In this document: piece after piece, positions 45,436 to 53,998 of the stretch
Layout of the letters: every line of letters starts with the position of its first letter
Numbering within the stretch: the first letter of the stretch is position 1
Assembly: GCA_023391335.1 (NCBI GenBank)
Contig: JAEWBG010000025.1
Location: 17,386 to 81,385, forward strand
Direction: 5' to 3'
Origin: Pseudomonadota bacterium
GTDB taxonomy: Bacteria; Pseudomonadota; Gammaproteobacteria; Steroidobacterales; Steroidobacteraceae
DNA length: 64,000 nucleotides
Position numbers and translations under genes: made by a program
Notes under the pieces: model-generated
Databases searched by the model: none
What the model was told of the DNA's origin: nothing
The model's input: only the letters and a program-made list of their open reading frames with translations

Positions 45436-46668
45436 TTAGGCGTACGTATGCAGGACCCACAGATCCGCGAGCGTGTTCCACTTCGAGTCGTTCTTCACTG
45501 CTTTGAACGCCTGACGTGCCTGATCCTTCTGTCCCTTCTTGAGGTATGCGATGCCCAGGCTGATCTGTGCCTCGTCCTTGTCCGTCACGTTGCCCTTTTC
45601 GATACCGGCCTTGAGGGCCTGGATCGCTTCATCGATTTGGCCGTAGCTCATGTAAGCCTGACCCAGACCAACGAGAGACTGACCTTTGGGCGAAGCTTGT
45701 GCTTCCTTGGCCAGCTGAGCCAATCCGGCTTTGTCAGTGGCAGCCTGGCTCTTTGCGCCGTTCAGAAGGCGGTCGTAGCGACCTTGGGTGGTCTTGTCGT
45801 CGCTCTTGAGGATGCCCTTCTGCATGCCGGTTTCCACGACGCGTTGGGCTTCGCCAGGAACGCCGGCATCCATCGCGAGCTGTGCCATTTCCATGTAGTC
45901 ATCCGGACGCTTGAGTACGCCGATGTCTTCCATTAGGCGGTAGTAGCCCAGCGTGATGCGGTCGCTGCGTTCCTGATACTTGTAGATGTCGAGCAGCGCA
46001 TCCCAATACTCGTTGTTCGGGTAGTAGCGAACCAGCTTACGCAGAGATTCGGCAATCGCAGGGTCGTCATTGAGCTTGTAGCTGCAGTGATAGATCACTT
46101 GCAGGGTGTTCTCTTTAGGCGTGCGACCTGCCTTTTCCTGCTGCGCTACCAGCGTACGCATGGTATCCGCAGCATTTTTGTAGTCGTTCAGCGAGAAGTA
46201 CGCCATGCCCACGCGTTGGAGCATGTCCTCGTCACCCGGGTGCTTGTCCAAGTACTTCTTGCCGAGTTCGACAACTTTCTTGTAGTCCTTAGCTTCCAGG
46301 TACAACTGCACCGTCACCAGCGGACGCTTCTCCTGCTGATCGGGGGCTAGAAAGGGTGAGTCGAGCGAGCGCTCGTAAATTTGTGCAGCTTCGCCCCACT
46401 TTTTTTGCTGCATGTCGACGTAAGCCAGGAATTCGTTCAGCGTGAATTCCTCAAACGGGGTCTTCTTCTCGACTGCCTGGGCCTTCTTGATCTGCTCGAG
46501 CGCCACATCGAACTGTTTGTTCGTCAGCGCCTGCTGGATCTTTTTCACCGGTTCCGCAAGGGCCTTGGTGGTGATTTTGTTTTCGTTTTTGTCTGCTGCG
46601 ACAACGGACACGGAAGCGACGGAAAGCGCCGCCATCAGTGCCACGGCAAATCGTTTTGTTCGAATCAT
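45436..46668 (-). CDS. Periplasmic TPR protein of the TonB-ExbBD cluster
   Basis: A 410-residue exported protein with signal peptide 1-25 (cleavage VVA-AD) and about nine TPR-like helical repeats, for example WGEAAQIYERSLDS, GDEDMLQRVGMAYFSLNDYK and GQSLVGLGQAYMSYGQIDEAIQ. Comparable TPR proteins close tonB-exbB-exbD-exbD operons in other gammaproteobacteria (TtpC/TPR-type partners), where they are thought to aid energised uptake. A strong terminator separates it from exbD, so its level may be set by read-through or its own promoter. It ends at another intrinsic terminator. Confidence 0.85.
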   Translation of the reverse strand: MIRTKRFAVALMAALSVASVSVVAADKNENKITTKALAEPVKKIQQALTNKQFDVALEQIKKAQAVEKKTPFEEFTLNEFLAYVDMQQKKWGEAAQIYERSLDSPFLAPDQQEKRPLVTVQLYLEAKDYKKVVELGKKYLDKHPGDEDMLQRVGMAYFSLNDYKNAADTMRTLVAQQEKAGRTPKENTLQVIYHCSYKLNDDPAIAESLRKLVRYYPNNEYWDALLDIYKYQERSDRITLGYYRLMEDIGVLKRPDDYMEMAQLAMDAGVPGEAQRVVETGMQKGILKSDDKTTQGRYDRLLNGAKSQAATDKAGLAQLAKEAQASPKGQSLVGLGQAYMSYGQIDEAIQALKAGIEKGNVTDKDEAQISLGIAYLKKGQKDQARQAFKAVKNDSKWNTLADLWVLHTYA

Positions 46669-46734
46669 TAGGCTTGTCCTACACAGTGTGGTGCGATCTT
46701 CTCAACGAAGAGCGCAGACAAGAAGTTCAGAATT

Positions 46735-46773
46735 GCAAAAAATAAGGGCCGCGCGCAGCGCTGCGGCGGCCCT
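46735..46773 (-). terminator. Intrinsic terminator between exbD and the TPR gene
   Basis: AGGGCCGC (46745-46752) pairs with GCGGCCCT (46766-46773), enclosing a palindromic CGCAGCGCTGCG. On the minus strand it is followed by TTATTTTTTG. It lies 10 bp after the second exbD stop. Confidence 0.87.
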
Positions 46774-46782
46774 CATCGATCC

Positions 46783-47208
46783 TCATTCCATGAACTGTTC
46801 GTTACCGACGAACCCGATGCGCTGCATGTGATTGCGCTGCGCGATTGCCAATACCTTGGCCACGGTGTCGTACGGCGCACGACGATCTGGGCGAACATGC
46901 AGCTCAGGCTGCGGTTCCTTGCCTGCCTCATTCTGGAAGTAACCTTCCAGCTGATTCAACTGCACGACGTTGCCGTTCCAAATGATGGTGCCGTCCCAGT
47001 CGATGTCCAAGCGGATCGGCTCAATCTGCTGATCCGGAGGCTTCGGATTCGAGTTCGGCCGCGGCATGTCCAGTTTCACCGCGTGTTTCATCACAGGCAT
47101 CGTGATGATGAACAGAATCAGCAACACCAACAGCACGTCGATCAACGGCGTGGTGTTCATCTCCATCATTGGTTCGTCTTCACCGCCCGAACCTACGCTC
47201 ATTGCCAT
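46783..47208 (-). CDS. exbD: ExbD/TolR family biopolymer transport protein (second copy)
   Basis: Stator subunit of the TonB energising complex. Of 141 residues, the N-terminal EMNTTPLIDVLLVLLILFII has the conserved membrane Asp D24, followed by a periplasmic domain with IRLDIDWDGTIIWNG and LHVRPDRRAPYDTVAKVLAIAQ. The start lies 17 bp after the first exbD. Paired ExbD proteins of this kind occur together in xanthomonad-type TonB operons; the second is sometimes dispensable for iron but needed for other substrates (family knowledge). Confidence 0.93.
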   Translation of the reverse strand: MAMSVGSGGEDEPMMEMNTTPLIDVLLVLLILFIITMPVMKHAVKLDMPRPNSNPKPPDQQIEPIRLDIDWDGTIIWNGNVVQLNQLEGYFQNEAGKEPQPELHVRPDRRAPYDTVAKVLAIAQRNHMQRIGFVGNEQFME

Positions 47209-47225
47209 AGCTAGTTACTCCTGGG

Positions 47226-47666
47226 TCAACCGCCGCGACCTTCCGGTTCGGTAATGAAGCCCACTTTCAAAATACCGGCACGCTGGGCGTCAAGAATGAC
47301 GCGACCGACGTGTTCGTAGCGCGTGCCTTGGTCGGCACGGACATGTACTTCAGGCTGCGGCTGCAGGACGGCCACTTCCTTGAGTCGGTTCAACAAGTCG
47401 GCATTGTCTTGGATCAGCGCCGTGTTCCAGAACACCTGTCCATCCCTATTGATCGACAGGTTGATGTTCTCCGGCTTGGTCTTCAACGCTTCGTTGCGAA
47501 CCTTAGGCAGTTCGACAGGCACCGTATGCGTGATCACGGGAATGGTGATCATGAACACGATCAGCAGCACCAACATGACGTCCACAAGTGGGGTCGTATT
47601 GATGTCTGACAGAGCCCGATCTTCTTCCTGAGCGGGCTGATTCAGAGTTAAGAAGGATGAGCTCAT
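47226..47666 (-). CDS. exbD: ExbD/TolR family biopolymer transport protein (first copy)
   Basis: A 146-residue paralogue of the neighbouring gene. DINTTPLVDVMLVLLIVFMI carries the proton-path Asp D29. The periplasmic part has INLSINRDGQVFWN and EVHVRADQGTRYEHVGRVILDAQ. It lies 24 bp after exbB. The two ExbD proteins share the TM motif but differ in the periplasmic region, suggesting division of labour rather than recent duplication. Confidence 0.93.
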   Translation of the reverse strand: MSSSFLTLNQPAQEEDRALSDINTTPLVDVMLVLLIVFMITIPVITHTVPVELPKVRNEALKTKPENINLSINRDGQVFWNTALIQDNADLLNRLKEVAVLQPQPEVHVRADQGTRYEHVGRVILDAQRAGILKVGFITEPEGRGG

Positions 47667-47690
47667 GACTCCACTCCTTTAGCGGACACC

Positions 47691-48434
47691 TTACTTACGG
47701 GCCGCCGAAGGTGCTGCCGCACGTGCTGCTGCTGCAGGAGTTGCACCGGTGTCGACGCGAGCGCCGCTAACCAGATACGAGTGCATGTCGGCAGCGAAAT
47801 AGCGGAGCTTCTCGAGGATGTTCTTGTTGCGCACCAGCAGCCAGTTGTAGCCCAGCACCGCCGGCACTGCGACGAACAAGCCGATTGCGGTCATGATCAG
47901 TGCTTCGCCGATTGGACCTGCGGTCTTATCGAGGCTCGCCTGACCAGCCAAGCTGATGGAAATCAGCGCGTTGTAGATACCCCACACCGTGCCGAACAGA
48001 CCAATGAACGGAGCGGTCGAACCCGTTGTCGCGAGGACCGACAAACCGCCGGAAAGGCGATTCGCAATGCTGTCGACGGAGCGTTGCAGAGATACCGTGA
48101 TCCAGTCGTGGAGCGGGATCTGGTCCGTCAAGCGGCCTTCGTGGTGCTGAGCTGCACGCAGACCGTCTTCTGCGATGACTTTGAATGCATTGTCCTTACC
48201 GGAGAGCTTGCCAATACCGTCGCGGAGATTGCCGGCGGTCCAGAAGCCACGTTCGACTTCCTTGTACGCCTTACGGACGCGGCGTTGATCCCACAACTTC
48301 GTCAACGTGATGTACCAGCACGAGAACGACATGATCAACAGGATGATCAAAACGCCCTTCGCGACCGGCCCGCCCTGGGCCCACATCGCCTGCAGGCCAA
48401 ACGGATTTTCAACAGCTGTTTGTTCGGGAGCCAT
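47691..48434 (-). CDS. exbB: ExbB/TolQ family proton channel
   Basis: Core channel of the TonB complex, using the proton gradient to power TonB. Of 247 residues, TM1 is about 26-46, TM2 about 130-158 (LSVLATTGSTAPFIGLFGTV) and TM3 about 178-202 (EALIMTAIGLFVAVPAVLGY), the MotA/TolQ/ExbB signature region. The C-terminus is Ala/Pro-rich. It sits between tonB and the two exbD genes. Confidence 0.95.
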   Translation of the reverse strand: MAPEQTAVENPFGLQAMWAQGGPVAKGVLIILLIMSFSCWYITLTKLWDQRRVRKAYKEVERGFWTAGNLRDGIGKLSGKDNAFKVIAEDGLRAAQHHEGRLTDQIPLHDWITVSLQRSVDSIANRLSGGLSVLATTGSTAPFIGLFGTVWGIYNALISISLAGQASLDKTAGPIGEALIMTAIGLFVAVPAVLGYNWLLVRNKNILEKLRYFAADMHSYLVSGARVDTGATPAAAARAAAPSAARK

Positions 48435-48492
48435 GGAACTATGTCCTCTACTAATGAAGCTATGACTTAAACCAATGGGCGGAGTTCGTAAG

Positions 48493-49134
48493 TTATGCGT
48501 CCTTAAGATCGAACGTCACGGCAAACGCACGCCACATGGCGACCGGCTTCCCGTTCTGAGTGCCGGGAATGAATCGCCAGGACCGCTTGACTTCCTTCAT
48601 CGCCGATTCATCTAGACGCGGGAAGCCACTCGATTTCTTTATGCGCACCTCGCCAACCCTGCCGTTCTCGAGTACGTAGACTTCGAGCTGCACGGTTCCC
48701 GCCTCACCCTCACGGCGAGAAGCAGCGGGGTACTCAGGCTTGGTCGGCGGATGCTTCGGATCAATTTTCGGCGAAGTCGTCGGGACGGGTGCCGGAGCGG
48801 GAGCGACTGGCGGCGTGTACGTCGGCTTCTTATCTGTCGTCTGCGTGATTGCGGTCGTTTGCGCCGCTTCAACTGGGATGTCGATTGCCACTTCCGGAGG
48901 CGGTACGAACGGCGGAGGCGTTTCGAACTTCGGCGGCGGCGGTGGGGGTGGCTCGTCCTGCGGCTTCTGTTCTTCGATGACGCGAGTCTCGATCGGGCCT
49001 AGCACCGCTTCCACCAATTGATGTGACAAGCCTGACTGCAGGGCCCAGAACATTCCAATGTGCAGCAGCACGATCAGAACGAAAATGAGTCCGCGGCGCG
49101 AAAAGAAGGAACTGTTTGCTGGTGCGTAGGGCAT
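48493..49134 (-). CDS. tonB: Energy transducer TonB
   Basis: Spans the periplasm to energise outer-membrane receptors. Of 213 residues, the N-terminal anchor is about 15-34, followed by a Pro-rich linker (EPPPPPPPKFETPPPFVPPP, about 61-80) and a C-terminal domain (about 130-210) with YPAASRREGEAGTVQLEVYV, then KKSSGFPRLDESAM and WRFIPG. It leads tonB-exbB-exbD-exbD. No Fur-box-like sequence was recognised upstream, so iron control cannot be claimed. Confidence 0.95.
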   Translation of the reverse strand: MPYAPANSSFFSRRGLIFVLIVLLHIGMFWALQSGLSHQLVEAVLGPIETRVIEEQKPQDEPPPPPPPKFETPPPFVPPPEVAIDIPVEAAQTTAITQTTDKKPTYTPPVAPAPAPVPTTSPKIDPKHPPTKPEYPAASRREGEAGTVQLEVYVLENGRVGEVRIKKSSGFPRLDESAMKEVKRSWRFIPGTQNGKPVAMWRAFAVTFDLKDA

Positions 49135-49789
49135 GCTTTGCAGCTCAACGGTGTTGACGCGGGAACAGATCAGCCCCGCTGATTAAAAAGTAGCCAAGTA
49201 GTAATCGTTCGAATATGTATGCTCGTCGCGGCATACAAACCCCCGTTCTTCGGGCCGAACGCGTGATGTCATTTATGAATCCGATAAGTTCGGATTGACG
49301 TCACATTCGTACTGCCCGCAGAAACGCCGCGCAAGGTATAAAGTTTCGGCAAGGAAGGCAAGCGCCGCGAACTAGAAAAACATACCTTTCCAATTCGCTT
49401 TCGCATGTCTCGCCGCGATGCACCGAATGCGCACCACGTCTGTGCTACATCGCTGCTGCACTACCGCCCCTGCACTCCAACTGCCCTGAAATCCGCAACG
49501 AGTGAACGGATTGAATGTTCCCTCACGCGTACGTCTCAGAGCGCCTCGAAAGCAGGTAAAAACCGCGTCGGCGGTCCCATTCGAAACTTTCATCTGCAAC
49601 TGCCCCAGGGCGACATTTGCAAATGTGGAGCGTTTCGACCGTGACTCGCGTGCTGAGTTCCTCGACGGATCTCGCAATTTTTCCGCTAAGTACACAATGT
49701 GGCCCGTGCGCAGCAGTGCGCCCGTGATTATGTGAGGCTCCAGCAGCGCTCCATGAGCGCAAAGAATCGTAATTAAGTGAAGAGACCAG
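49135..49789. other. 655-bp intergenic region without a recognised gene
   Basis: No open frame here has credible start, composition or motifs. Visible structures are GTATGC-N8-GCATAC (around 49217-49236) and a perfect 7-bp stem AATCCGA-TAAGT-TCGGATT (49277-49295) just upstream of the palindrome TGACGTCA. The tonB promoter must lie at the left side and the 3' end of murU at the right. A small RNA is possible but not shown. Confidence 0.5.
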
Positions 49790-50464
49790 TCAACGCGGGT
49801 GGATGGTGAGTTCTCGATCTAGATCTTGTAGCTGAACGGGTGTGCCAACGTTGCGCCATCGACCGCTAAAGAGCTCGCCGCTGACCCTTTCTCTTCGAAT
49901 CCATTCGAACATCAACGGCGCCAAGGGAAACCGCCCTGGCTGGCAGCCCTCGAAGAACTGGGGTCTAAACATACCTATGTTCGCGTAGGTATATCGATCC
50001 TGAGCTCCCTCGATCACTCTATTTATGTGCAGCCCAAAGTCGCCGCGCGCATGAAAATCAGGGTTGGGCACCAATACGAAATGCGCCACATCGGTCGGGG
50101 CAAGTTCGGGGAGGCGCTGCAAGGGATAATCGCTCCATATATCTCCGCTGACGACCAGGAAGGGCTCGCTCCCTAAAAGAGGCAGGGCATGAAAAATGCC
50201 TCCGCCGGTCTCCAGTGCCCCCGCCTCCTCCCAGCTGTATTGAATCCTGACACCCCACTTCTCCCCGTTCCCGAGACCGGCGCGAATCTGTTCGCCAAGC
50301 CAAGCGAGATTGATCACGATGTCCCGCACGCCGAGTTCCGCCAGGGCCTCCACGTGATATTCAATGAGCGGTTTGCCGCCGACTCGCAGCATCGGCTTGG
50401 GCGTCGAATCGGTGAGTGGCCGCATGCGCTCGCCGCGGCCGGCCGCCAGGATCATCGCTCGCAT
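49790..50464 (-). CDS. murU: N-acetylmuramate-1-phosphate uridylyltransferase MurU
   Basis: Nucleotidyltransferase that converts MurNAc-1-phosphate to UDP-MurNAc in the peptidoglycan-recycling bypass of de novo synthesis. Of 224 residues, the NTP-binding signature is AMILAAGRGERMRPLTDSTPKPM, with GGKPLIEYH, VVSGDIWSDY (metal Asp) and RWRNVGTP. It begins 1 bp after the amgK stop. The pair supplies the fosfomycin-insensitive salvage route known in pseudomonads. Confidence 0.93.
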   Translation of the reverse strand: MRAMILAAGRGERMRPLTDSTPKPMLRVGGKPLIEYHVEALAELGVRDIVINLAWLGEQIRAGLGNGEKWGVRIQYSWEEAGALETGGGIFHALPLLGSEPFLVVSGDIWSDYPLQRLPELAPTDVAHFVLVPNPDFHARGDFGLHINRVIEGAQDRYTYANIGMFRPQFFEGCQPGRFPLAPLMFEWIRRERVSGELFSGRWRNVGTPVQLQDLDRELTIHPR

Positions 50465-50465
50465 C

Positions 50466-51584
50466 TCAGCTTGCCTTCGTCTGCAGTGCTGGGACCACCT
50501 TCGAGTCGATCAATGCAGCGAGACCGCTTAACTCAGGATATCCAGCGCAAACGCTACGCACGTACCCGAGCGTGCGCGGGATGTCCTTGAGGTATCCGGG
50601 CTTGCCGTCGCGGTGCCAGAGGCGAGCAAAGATCCCGATCGCTTTCAAGTGGCGCTGCACGCCCATGAGATCGAACCAGCGCTGAAACTCAGCCTCGTTG
50701 CTGCCGACGCCCAGTCCGAAAGCGGCGCATCGGGCGCGATACTGCTGTACCCAGCGATAGACACGATCGCTTGGCCACGCGACGTAACAATCGCGCAGGA
50801 GCGAGACGAGATCGTAGGTCAGCGGGCCATGCACGGCATCTTGAAAGTCGAGCACCCCCGGATTCGCGCCGTGACGCGCCTCCTGAGTGAACATGAGATT
50901 GCGCGAGTGGTAGTCGCGATGAACGAGCACTCGCGGCTGCGCCAAGGCATTGGCGACCAACTGGTCGAACGCCGCGTCAAGCTGCTCAGCTTCAGCGGAA
51001 TCAAGCTCGAGCCGCAAATGCGTTCCACAGAACCAATCAGGGAAGAGCGCCATTTCTCGGCGCAACAGTGCTTCGTCGTAGTTCGGCAACGCGCTCGCGT
51101 GACGACTACCGTACACCTGAATCTTGAGCAAGGCCGCCATCGCATCTTGATAGAGGCGTTCGACATCCGCGCCTCGATCGAGTGCAGCCAAATACGTGAC
51201 GCTGCCTAGATCCGTATTGAGAAGGTAACCCTCCTCAATATTCGTGTGCAGCACCTTAGGTGCGTTGACGCCGACATCTACCAGCATCGAGGCGACGCGG
51301 ATGTACGGCTGCATATCTTCTTTGTCCGGCGGAGCGTCCATCGCGATGAAGGATTCGCCGCTGCGTTCCACGCGAAAGTAACGGCGGAAGCTTGCGTCCG
51401 CCGATGCGGGCGAGACCCGAAAATCTGCGGAGCCGAACAAGCTGCTAAGCCAGTCATGTAACCCATGCAGGCGAACATCGGATGTGGCCGGATCGTGTGA
51501 AAGCTGAGTCACGCTGGAATTCGCTCGCGATGAAGGTTCGAAATCATCGAGACTGATGTGCACTCGATGTACGCATTGAGGCAT
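50466..51584 (-). CDS. amgK: N-acetylmuramate/N-acetylglucosamine kinase AmgK
   Basis: Phosphorylates the anomeric hydroxyl of MurNAc or GlcNAc, feeding MurU. It has the aminoglycoside-phosphotransferase fold: ASFRRYFRV, then the catalytic HRDYHSRNLM and metal-binding LDFQDAVHGPLTYDL. The ATG at 51584 (372 residues) is only 32 bp from divergent lptD; an in-frame GTG at 51512 would give 348 residues and leave space for promoters. It is coupled to murU. The divergent lptD-surA neighbourhood is the usual one for this pair. Confidence 0.92.
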   Translation of the reverse strand: MPQCVHRVHISLDDFEPSSRANSSVTQLSHDPATSDVRLHGLHDWLSSLFGSADFRVSPASADASFRRYFRVERSGESFIAMDAPPDKEDMQPYIRVASMLVDVGVNAPKVLHTNIEEGYLLNTDLGSVTYLAALDRGADVERLYQDAMAALLKIQVYGSRHASALPNYDEALLRREMALFPDWFCGTHLRLELDSAEAEQLDAAFDQLVANALAQPRVLVHRDYHSRNLMFTQEARHGANPGVLDFQDAVHGPLTYDLVSLLRDCYVAWPSDRVYRWVQQYRARCAAFGLGVGSNEAEFQRWFDLMGVQRHLKAIGIFARLWHRDGKPGYLKDIPRTLGYVRSVCAGYPELSGLAALIDSKVVPALQTKAS

Positions 51585-51604
51585 TCACAATCACGACGCC
51601 TCAT

Positions 51605-51610
51605 TATAAT
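51605..51610 (+). promoter_or_regulatory. Candidate -10 element of lptD, implying a very short leader
   Basis: A perfect TATAAT ends 6 bp before the lptD ATG; TTCACA about 15 bp upstream is a possible -35. If used, transcription would begin at or within a base or two of the ATG, i.e. a leaderless mRNA. No Shine-Dalgarno precedes the ATG, which agrees. Confidence 0.45.
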
Positions 51611-51616
51611 CGCCCG

Positions 51617-53893
51617 ATGCATCGACCCGCCCTTCTTCGCCGCGCATTTCAGCTGATCTTCGCCCGTCATTCGCACGCAGATGTGCTTGCAGCGTGCGTC
51701 GGCGTATTTTTTCTCGCCGCGAACGCCCATGCCGACTGCCTACCCGGAGAACTCGCGCCCAGCTCTGCAGTTGCTGCGGATGCCCCGACTATTTCATCCG
51801 GCGCCGAAGATGACGGCAGCATTCAGGTCGAGGCAGACAGTTGGGAGGCCACCCGTGAGGGCACCTCTAAACTCCACGGCAATGTGGAGATTCGCCAAGG
51901 CCAGCGAGTCATACGCACCAAAGAGGCTACCTTCGACGCTACATCTCAGACGTTCCAGGTCGATAGCGATGTGGACTACTCGGATCCAAACCTACAAGTG
52001 TCAGGCTCGGGCGCGCATGTGGATCCTGCGGGCGGCGCCACGTTCGAAGGGGCCCGATTTGCCTTGCCGGCGCGCAATGCACGCGGCCAAGCGAAACAGA
52101 TCAATGCGAGTGCAACGGGTGAACTAGAACTCAAAGGCGTGCGCTACACGACATGCCCCGTCGGCCAGGAAGATTGGGTGATTCGTGCATCCGATATCAA
52201 CATCAGCCAACAAAAAGGACTTGGAACCGGGCGCGGAGTGCGAGTCGATTTCAAAGGCGTGCCGATTCTCTACGCACCGATCATCTCTTTCCCAGTCGGT
52301 AATCAGCGTAAGAGCGGCTTTCTGTTTCCGACGCTCGGCACATCCTCGCGCAGCGGAGCTTCGCTCGAGGCGCCTTGGTACTGGAATATCGCGCCAAACT
52401 ATGACGACACATTTACCCCGATTTACTACACGCGCCGCGGTTTCAAGCTCGACAATGAATTTCGATTCCTGAGCGCTTTGGGCAAAGGCACGCTGAGTTC
52501 CGAGTATCTGCATCACGACGATGCCTATGGAGATCGGCGCGGCTATATCGAACTCGTCGATAAATCGGACTTCACCGATTCGTTGCGGTTGGATATCGAG
52601 GCCGCCAACGTGAGCGACAGCCAGTGGTTCGAAGACTTCGGTCTGGGGCCAGAAGGTACTAGTGCGACGTATCTAGATCGTTTAGCCCAGCTTACGTACC
52701 TGGGCGAGCACTGGTATGCGACGGCTCGTGCACAAAACTTCCAAACGATCGATGACACGATCTCGCCATCCGACCGGCCGCTCACGATGCTCCCGCAACT
52801 GGCCGCTCATGGAGAGTGGCTCGATCAGCCCTTTGGCCTTGCCTATGGATTCGATATCGAGGCCGCTGACTTTCATGACAATTACAGCGGCACAGCCTTC
52901 GAGCGCCCGACAGGATGGCGTCTCGACATGGCACCGGAGATCAGAATGCCGCTGCGGCACGGGAGCATTTATCTTGAGCCCTCCGCGAGTTGGCGATACA
53001 CCACTTATCGGCTGGATTCCGACACCACGACAGGAGAGCGTACGCCCTCACGCTCGGTCCCCATCTTCAGTGTCGATGGCGGGCTGGCTTTCGAGCGCTT
53101 GACTGGCTCTCACAACCAGCGGTTGCAGACGTTCGAACCGCGTTTCATGTACCTATACGTTCCTTATCGAAACCAGGATGACTTGCCGCTGTTTGATACG
53201 AGTCTTGCTGATCTCAACTTGGTCCAGCTGTTCCGCAACAATCGGTACGTAGGTGCAGACCGGCTGAGCGATGCGAACCAGCTGAGCATCGGCGTGACAT
53301 CGCGGTTGTTGAGTTCGACGACGGGTCAGCAATACCTGTCAGCTACAGTTGGCCAGGCGTACTACTTTCATCCACCCAACGTATCGCTGGGCACCGCCCA
53401 ACCGGTCGAGGATCGCGATTCGTCCGATCTGGTCGCGGAACTGGACTTAACCGCGTATCGAGATTGGTCGGTTGGCGTGGGTGTGCAGTGGGATCCCGGG
53501 CAAACTCGCTCGGAAAAAGGCGATGTCCAGATCCAATATCGGCCCAGCAACGAGCAAGTTATCAACGCGGGGTATCGGTTCCGCCGCGGCAACATCGAGC
53601 AGGTCGATGCCTCTCTCGCGTGGCCTCTAGGCGTGAAATGGGGAGCATATGGGCGGCTTGTTTATTCCCTGCAGGACGACAAGGCCATCGATCAATTCGC
53701 CGGTCTTGAATTCAAGTCCTGTTGCTGGCGAGTTCGTGCGGTGTTCAGGCGCTATGTGAGCGATCGCAGCGGCGCTGTGGACACGAGCTTTCTGTTCCAG
53801 CTTGAACTCAATGGACTGTCCAGTGTCGGAGTCGCCGACGCTTTCCTGCAGCGCTCGATTCGCGGATACTCGCTCGCCCCGGAAGATCGATAG
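51617..53893 (+). CDS. lptD: LPS-assembly protein LptD
   Basis: Outer-membrane beta barrel that inserts lipopolysaccharide at the cell surface with LptE. Of 758 residues, a signal sequence ends near ANAHA-D (about 38) after an unusually long n-region. The OstA-type jellyroll follows (IQVEADSWEATREGTSKLHG, WVIRASDINISQQKGLGTGRG), then the barrel, beginning with PILYAPIISFPVGNQRKSGFL. Cysteines near the start, C157/C158-type and CCWRVRA near the end can form the known disulfides. It heads lptD-surA-pdxA-rsmA. Confidence 0.97.
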   Translation: MHRPALLRRAFQLIFARHSHADVLAACVGVFFLAANAHADCLPGELAPSSAVAADAPTISSGAEDDGSIQVEADSWEATREGTSKLHGNVEIRQGQRVIRTKEATFDATSQTFQVDSDVDYSDPNLQVSGSGAHVDPAGGATFEGARFALPARNARGQAKQINASATGELELKGVRYTTCPVGQEDWVIRASDINISQQKGLGTGRGVRVDFKGVPILYAPIISFPVGNQRKSGFLFPTLGTSSRSGASLEAPWYWNIAPNYDDTFTPIYYTRRGFKLDNEFRFLSALGKGTLSSEYLHHDDAYGDRRGYIELVDKSDFTDSLRLDIEAANVSDSQWFEDFGLGPEGTSATYLDRLAQLTYLGEHWYATARAQNFQTIDDTISPSDRPLTMLPQLAAHGEWLDQPFGLAYGFDIEAADFHDNYSGTAFERPTGWRLDMAPEIRMPLRHGSIYLEPSASWRYTTYRLDSDTTTGERTPSRSVPIFSVDGGLAFERLTGSHNQRLQTFEPRFMYLYVPYRNQDDLPLFDTSLADLNLVQLFRNNRYVGADRLSDANQLSIGVTSRLLSSTTGQQYLSATVGQAYYFHPPNVSLGTAQPVEDRDSSDLVAELDLTAYRDWSVGVGVQWDPGQTRSEKGDVQIQYRPSNEQVINAGYRFRRGNIEQVDASLAWPLGVKWGAYGRLVYSLQDDKAIDQFAGLEFKSCCWRVRAVFRRYVSDRSGAVDTSFLFQLELNGLSSVGVADAFLQRSIRGYSLAPEDR

Positions 53894-53998
53894 CGCCGCC
53901 CGCTTGTCTCTGTCGCTGGTTTAATGTGCGGCAAAGGCCTTGCGGAGTACATTTTGCCGCTCATTCATAGGGCTTCGCCGCCCGCAGCTCAATCAACC

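Noticed and set aside
49372..49695. Open frame of 107 codons in the gap between tonB and murU
   Set aside because: Scattered Cys, Arg and Ser composition, no ribosome site and no domain; looks like chance.
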